DNA of 64,000 nt from NCBI GenBank assembly GCA_026014465.1, contig JAOZID010000010.1:152188-216187 (forward strand). Direction: 5' to 3'. Below are positions 60,071 through 64,000 of this stretch, in pieces. How positions within the stretch are numbered: position 1 is the first letter of the stretch; each line of letters opens with the position of its first letter. The stretch comes from Candidatus Bathyarchaeota archaeon. GTDB lineage: Archaea; Thermoproteota; Bathyarchaeia; Bathyarchaeales; Bathycorpusculaceae. Below the pieces are notes generated by a model. That model did no database searches and was not told the DNA's origin. It saw nothing but the letters and a program-made list of their open reading frames with translations. Position numbers and translations under genes: made by a program.

Positions 60071-61143
60071 GAAGGGTGCTGGGTTGGGATATTGGCGGCG
60101 CAAACACTAAAGCAGCGTACATACAAACCGACAACGCCACCGTTATCGACTGCAAGATCGCGTTGGAGTATTTCCCGTTTTGGAAACGCGACACAACACA
60201 ACTTTGCAGTATGCTCACCCAAGTTAAGCAAAAACTTTGCGGCACCGACCCCATAGACCTCATCACGGTAACCATAACCGCTGAATTATCCGACGCGTAC
60301 ACAACAAAACGCGAAGGCATCCATCACATCCTAAACTGCCTCCAACAAGTTTTTCCCCAAACAACCATCCAAATACTAACCACGGACGCTTCTTTGCGTT
60401 CAGTTGAGCAAGCTAAGGCGCATCCTGTTGAGGTAGCGGCGGCGAATTGGGCGGCAACAGGCTGGATGATAGCTCAGCACATCAAAAACTGCGTAATCGT
60501 CGACATCGGAAGCACCAGCACCAGCATAATCCCCGTCTTAAACGCAGAGGTAGCCGCAAAGGGCAAGACGGATTTGGAGAAGCTCATGAACGGGGAGCTG
60601 GTCTACACGGGAAGCCTAAGAACCAACGTCGCCGCTATCGTGCAGTCGGTGCCTGTTAAAGGGGGCGTTGCGCGGGTTTCTTCAGAGCTTTTTGCGCAGT
60701 CAGGCGATGTCCACATAGTTTTAGGAAACATCCAAAGCAGCGAGTACACAGCTGAAACCGCCGACGCAAAACCCAAAACATTGCCCTGCTCGTTGGCTAG
60801 GCTTGCGCGGGTCGTTTGCGCCGACTCAGACATGCTCACCAAACACGAAATCCAGCAAATAGCCACCTACATCTACGAACAACAAATCAGGCAGATCACA
60901 CAAGGACTCAACCAAGTCTACGCGCAGCTACCAGACAACGCAAAAACCGCCATCCCCACCATAGTCACAGGACTTGGAAAAGACTTTCTAGCACGAAAAG
61001 CCGCCCAAAACGCAGGCATCCACAAAGTCTTGGCACTAGACGAAGTACTGCACCCAACGGCGGTTTTGGCGTCTCCAGCAGTCGGGGTCGCTTTGATGGG
61101 CGCAACTAAACTGAAAGGAGCAAAACTACAATGGATGCGGTAA
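60067..61143 (+). CDS. mfnF: Methanofuran synthase MfnF (H4MPT-linked C1 pathway family)
   Basis: A 358-residue protein of the hydantoinase/oxoprolinase-like family that condenses the furan diphosphate with gamma-glutamyltyramine to give the APMF core of methanofuran. VLGWDIGGANTKAAY (residues 4-18) is the ASKHA-like phosphate loop, NCVIVDIGSTSTSIIPV (near 140-156) the second, and AVGVALMGATKLKGAKL closes the C-terminal domain. The length is normal. It overlaps mfnD by 4 bp and mfnE by 13 bp, so translation is coupled. Confidence 0.93.
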   Translation: MRRVLGWDIGGANTKAAYIQTDNATVIDCKIALEYFPFWKRDTTQLCSMLTQVKQKLCGTDPIDLITVTITAELSDAYTTKREGIHHILNCLQQVFPQTTIQILTTDASLRSVEQAKAHPVEVAAANWAATGWMIAQHIKNCVIVDIGSTSTSIIPVLNAEVAAKGKTDLEKLMNGELVYTGSLRTNVAAIVQSVPVKGGVARVSSELFAQSGDVHIVLGNIQSSEYTAETADAKPKTLPCSLARLARVVCADSDMLTKHEIQQIATYIYEQQIRQITQGLNQVYAQLPDNAKTAIPTIVTGLGKDFLARKAAQNAGIHKVLALDEVLHPTAVLASPAVGVALMGATKLKGAKLQWMR

Positions 61144-61796
61144 TCAAAATCGGCGGCAGCCTCGCATACAGCCCAAAGGTCCTGCGTGCGTTAGGCGTGG
61201 AACTGCAAAGGGTTTCTGAGCGTTTTCGGGTGGTGGTTGTGCCTGGGGGTGGCAGGTTTGCGGATGTAGTTCGTGAGGTGGATGAGGTGTTTGGTTTGTC
61301 GGCGTTGGCGGCTCATCGGATGGCGATTTTGGCTATGGACCAGTATGGGTTGATGCTTGCGGATTTGATTCCAAACTCGCGAACGTGTAATGACCTTGCG
61401 GAGGTGGGTGTGTCTGGGGCGGGGCAGGTTGAGGTTTTTCTTCCCTCAGCGATGTTTTTGCGTGAAGACCCATTTGAGGCGTCGTGGGAGGTCACATCTG
61501 ATGCTATAGCGGCGTATGTTGCATCGCGACTTCAGGCTAAGCGATTGGTGGTTGTTACAGATGTGGATGGCGTTTTTACGAGTGACCCTAAAACGTGCCC
61601 TGAGGCGAAGTTGCTGCCTAAGGTATCCGCCGCAGATTTGCTCGCATCCGATAAAGCCACAAGTGTAGACACGGTGCTGCCACGGCTTCTTTTGCAATCG
61701 TTTATGAACTGCTACGTTGTAAACGGCAAGTATCCCCAGCGAATCAACCAAATCTTATGCAAAGACCCCGCTGTCGCGACGCAGATTACGCCTTAA
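61131..61796 (+). CDS. mfnE: [5-(aminomethyl)furan-3-yl]methyl phosphate kinase
   Basis: A 221-residue amino-acid-kinase-fold enzyme that phosphorylates the aminomethylfuran phosphate to its diphosphate. MDAVIKIGGSLAYS (residues 1-14) with the conserved Lys and GGS, VVPGGGRFADVV (near 36-47), WEVTSDAIAAYVA (near 122-134), and VVTDVDGVFTSDPK (near 143-156) match the MfnE/UMP-kinase-like signature. Overlap with mfnF of 13 bp indicates coupling. The missing partner is MfnC (aminotransferase), which makes its substrate and is not in this window. Confidence 0.93.
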   Translation: MDAVIKIGGSLAYSPKVLRALGVELQRVSERFRVVVVPGGGRFADVVREVDEVFGLSALAAHRMAILAMDQYGLMLADLIPNSRTCNDLAEVGVSGAGQVEVFLPSAMFLREDPFEASWEVTSDAIAAYVASRLQAKRLVVVTDVDGVFTSDPKTCPEAKLLPKVSAADLLASDKATSVDTVLPRLLLQSFMNCYVVNGKYPQRINQILCKDPAVATQITP

Positions 61797-61892
61797 CCGG
61801 TTTCAAATGTGTATTTTGAATTCAGATTGTGTTTTCATAAGCCAGTTAAATATCCTAAACAGAGGTTTGTTCAAAAAGACGTGGTGTAGAAC

Positions 61893-62075
61893 ATGAATGA
61901 AAATGCACTCTTAAAAGACCGTGGCACATTAAGCTGCAAGATGTCTTCGGTTTTTGACGACGAAATCAAACAACTTTCGCCAGAATTGCAAGAAATGTTG
62001 ATAGATGACATGGTTACAGCTTTTCAAAATAGACTAAATGTGTTAAACAGAATAAGCCACGGGAGTGGATTCTGA
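61893..62075 (+). CDS. Small hypothetical protein
   Basis: A 60-residue acidic protein with one amphipathic helical stretch (DDEIKQLSPELQEMLIDDMVTAFQNRLNVLNRI). The ATG follows GTGGTGT at about 10 bases. No family is recognised. It sits between mfnE and the small winged-helix gene and may be a small conserved archaeal protein. The evidence is coding-like composition and a plausible ribosome site only. Confidence 0.5.
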   Translation: MNENALLKDRGTLSCKMSSVFDDEIKQLSPELQEMLIDDMVTAFQNRLNVLNRISHGSGF

Positions 62076-62160
62076 TACTGAATCAAGCAAATTACCATGG
62101 ATTTCAGATACATAAAGGCTATATAGCAAGACATGCGAAACATGAATGGAGGGACACAAC

Positions 62161-62454
62161 ATGAGACGCAGCAAACTTGAAATGTACATAGACATACTGA
62201 AGGTGCTTGCACACAAAGGTCCGCTGAAACTAACTCACATAATGTACAAAGCAAACGTCAACTGCAGCGTACTAAAAGAGTATCTGGATTTCCTAATCAA
62301 GCAAGGCCTAATCGAAGAAAGAACTGTGGGAAAACGCCGCGTAGTCTTCGCCATAACCGCAAGAGGCACAACCGTTCTAAAATACTTCCGCGAACTAAAA
62401 CAAGTACTCCCCATAATCGAAGAAACAAGAAACAACATGCCAACCCCCTTCTAA
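62161..62454 (+). CDS. Small winged-helix transcriptional regulator
   Basis: A 97-residue wHTH protein (ArnR/DUF4364-like). KLEMYIDILKVLAHKGPLKLTHIMYKANVNCSVLKEYLDFLIKQGLIEE (residues 5-53) is the helix-turn-helix with VGKRRVVFAITARGTTVLKYFRELKQV as wing and dimer helix. ATG 62161 follows GGAGG and a likely TATA box (GGCTATATAGC near 62115-62125). It resembles the compact archaeal regulators that sense through their own dimer. Target unknown. Confidence 0.82.
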   Translation: MRRSKLEMYIDILKVLAHKGPLKLTHIMYKANVNCSVLKEYLDFLIKQGLIEERTVGKRRVVFAITARGTTVLKYFRELKQVLPIIEETRNNMPTPF

Positions 62455-62655
62455 ACAGAATAAACCCCTTGTATTCCCGCGCATTAACCACACACAAATC
62501 ATGTGTGTAACCAAACAAACACCTTTCTTTCGCCACATTTCTACCTCAAACTGTTTCTTTTTATTGAATTGACAATAATCACCGTTGTGTCGTAATACTT
62601 AATAAACTCTCTTCGTTTATCTGTAGTACATGTGGTCGTACCGGAGGAGAAAGTT

Positions 62656-63039
62656 ATGAGTAAAGAGTCTGGTATGGGTAAGAAGCCTACGGTTTTGTTA
62701 GAGAAGATTAAGGAGAATTTGGAGCGGTTGAATGAGAAGATTGAGGTTATGATTGAGCTTCAGAGGCATGACCAGGTGGAGGTTTCGTCTTCGCTTGCTA
62801 GTGATGCTCCTTTGGATGTTATGACTTTGCTTTCTATGCCTGATCATTTGCGTAAGACCGCTATGACGGTGTGTCGTTCTGGTATGGCTACTGCGGACGA
62901 AATTGCCAAGCAAACAAGCAGAGCCCGCGCGGTAGAAAGCGCATACCTAAACCAGCTCGTAATCATGGGTTACCTCAAAAAGGAACGGCAAGGCCGCAAA
63001 GCATACTTTTATGTTGAAAGAAGCAAAGAAGGGACTTAG
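62656..63039 (+). CDS. Coiled-coil and winged-helix protein upstream of ParA
   Basis: A 127-residue protein. The N-terminal coiled-coil (VLLEKIKENLERLNEKIEVMIELQR, residues 14-38) is followed by a wHTH domain (LLSMPDHLRKTAMTVCRSGMATADEIAKQTSRARAVESAYLNQLVIMGYLKKERQGRKAYFYVE). ATG 62656 follows GGAGGAG. ACTTAATAAAC at 62597-62607 is a likely TATA box. It is 2 bp before the ParA/MinD-like gene and so forms its operon partner, which would be the DNA-binding or adaptor subunit of the ATPase. Confidence 0.78.
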   Translation: MSKESGMGKKPTVLLEKIKENLERLNEKIEVMIELQRHDQVEVSSSLASDAPLDVMTLLSMPDHLRKTAMTVCRSGMATADEIAKQTSRARAVESAYLNQLVIMGYLKKERQGRKAYFYVERSKEGT

Positions 63040-63041
63040 TA

Positions 63042-63821
63042 GTGGGCAAAATTATAGCAGTTCATTCATACAAAGGCGGAACAGGCAAAACGTTGCTTTC
63101 CGTAAACCTCGCAGCTACCCTAGCTAGGCAAGGCAAAAAAGTCTGCCTGCTTGATTTGGATTTTCGCGCACCAAGCCTCTTCGCCATCCTCAAAGTCAAC
63201 GACGCCCCCGCCTGGCTAAACGACTACCTAAACAACACCTGCGACATCAACAACGTCCTAATCGACCTCACCAGCCGCATCCCAGGCAAAGGCACATTCT
63301 TCGCAGGACTTGCCAACCCCAGCACCGAAGCAATCCGCGACATGTCCGCCAAAGACCGCAAATGGGAAATGCGCGCCCTAGGCAAACTGCTGCAACTTCG
63401 CAATTCCCTGCTAAACGAACGCGGCTTCGACTACATCGTATGCGACACCAGCCCAGGCCTACAATACTCCTCAATCAACGCCATAGTAGCAGCCGACCTA
63501 GTCGCCGTAGCAACCACTGGAGACCGCTCCGACGTAGACGGCACCCAACGCATGCTAAAAGAACTCTACAACCTCTTCGAAAAGAAAACCGGCATAGTCA
63601 TCAACAAAGTCCTAGACTACAACAACCCCCAAAAATACGCCGAACTCGACACCCGCGTAAAAAACACCTACCAAGTTCCCCTACTAGGCATCGTACCCTG
63701 CTTCTGCGACATCCTACGCGCCGAAGGCGGAATCATATTCGCACAAGACAAACCCGACCACCCCTTCTCCAAACTACTCAACGACATGGCAACCAAAATC
63801 GACGCCGACGAAATCAAATAA
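63042..63821 (+). CDS. ParA/MinD-family P-loop ATPase
   Basis: A 259-residue ATPase. KGGTGKT (residues 11-17) is the deviant Walker A motif of ParA/MinD proteins with its upstream HSYKGG; LLDLDFRAPS (Walker A' region) and FDYIVCDTSPGL (Walker B) follow. VVATTGDRSDVDG is the later switch. The GTG start lies two bases after the upstream gene's stop. The partner gene with a winged helix suggests DNA partition, positioning or regulatory use. No ParB-like CTPase or archaellum genes lie in the window, so the process is not resolved. Confidence 0.88.
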   Translation: MGKIIAVHSYKGGTGKTLLSVNLAATLARQGKKVCLLDLDFRAPSLFAILKVNDAPAWLNDYLNNTCDINNVLIDLTSRIPGKGTFFAGLANPSTEAIRDMSAKDRKWEMRALGKLLQLRNSLLNERGFDYIVCDTSPGLQYSSINAIVAADLVAVATTGDRSDVDGTQRMLKELYNLFEKKTGIVINKVLDYNNPQKYAELDTRVKNTYQVPLLGIVPCFCDILRAEGGIIFAQDKPDHPFSKLLNDMATKIDADEIK

Positions 63822-63922
63822 CCCCCCACAAAAACCCAACCCCCCATTTTCGTATACAAAAGCATCCCCCAAACACACTTCTCCAAACCCCAACTCCAAC
63901 AAACCACGCAAAATGCACATAA

Positions 63923-63989
63923 CCCCCTCCCCCTACGGGTTTCTGCATAGAATCACTATTTGCCGCCTAATAGGCTCCTAATAGGTTGG
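63923..63989 (-). repeat. Dispersed intergenic element, copy D
   Basis: On the minus strand it reads CCAACCTATTAGGAGCCTATTAGGCGGC, then AAATAGTGATTCTATGCAGAAACCCGTA, then five G, A, five G, TTAT. Its TATA-like block differs (TGATTC instead of TTTTAATT). It is oriented toward the 3' end of the ParA gene, not upstream of a visible gene. It marks the end of the window. Confidence 0.8.
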
Positions 63990-64000
63990 CGCCTGTGGTT

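Noticed and set aside
63362..63922. Long basic frame overlapping ParA
   Set aside because: Arg/Thr/His-rich shadow of the ParA reading frame; no motif.
1..64000. CRISPR array, Cas genes, insertion-sequence transposase or rRNA genes
   Set aside because: No regular direct repeats with spacers, no transposase-like protein and no rRNA segment were seen in the window.

Overview
The window is archaeal chromosome. Supporting features are a tRNA-Trp carrying two bulge-helix-bulge introns, an archaeal-type RNase P RNA, TiaS, type II methionine aminopeptidase, archaeal TrpRS, transcription factor TFS, an AK6-type adenylate kinase, TrmB-like regulators and a methanofuran biosynthesis cluster. No methanogenesis gene is present. 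I infer a Bathyarchaeia-like member of Thermoproteota that uses tetrahydromethanopterin/methanofuran C1 chemistry; the phylum is an inference and was not computed. Starts are often GTG or TTG, and many promoters show a TATA box 25-30 nt before a short or absent leader.

Layout. 0-8 kb: an SDR epimerase, an AT-rich nuclease-like gene, the RNase P RNA, an acetyltransferase, AK6, small zinc-ribbon and PEBP genes, and a Vps62-like membrane protein. 8-26 kb: a cell-surface island with a sedolisin-type protease, two large PQQ-propeller surface proteins flanking two TrmB-like regulators, and a 2096-residue multidomain surface protein. 26-34 kb: tRNA-Ala, a P3A proton ATPase, a CBS protein, a C/D-box sRNA candidate, a NapH-like membrane ferredoxin with an exported partner, TiaS and a HEPN-like protein. 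34-44 kb: a DrrAB-type exporter, TrpRS, a TetR-controlled flavoprotein operon, a flavin reductase, MetAP and a DUF1512 operon. 44-55 kb: tRNA-Trp, a solute-binding/Cache protein, two further ABC exporters, TFS, two tiny Cys-rich proteins, several exported proteins and a Pelota-like protein lacking its N-terminal domain. 55.9-61.8 kb: HisA-like gene diverging from mfnB-mfnA-mfnD-mfnF-mfnE. 61.8-64 kb: small winged-helix proteins and a ParA/MinD ATPase.

The most notable signals are these. (1) A compact methanofuran pathway holds five of the six known enzymes plus a HisA-like partner; MfnB keeps its active-site lysines. (2) The tRNA-Trp intron carries two antisense elements against its own anticodon arm, one placed exactly for 2'-O-methylation of position 39. 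It shares a 17-nt D'/C' core with a free-standing sRNA candidate 15 kb away. (3) A dispersed intergenic element of about 57-71 bp with a G5-A-G5 tail occurs four times, three of them just upstream of housekeeping or cofactor genes. (4) A roughly 130-nt imperfect hairpin of unknown identity lies at 51.3 kb. (5) The giant surface protein joins two membrane-anchored ectodomains and carries a possible clan CD His/Cys dyad.
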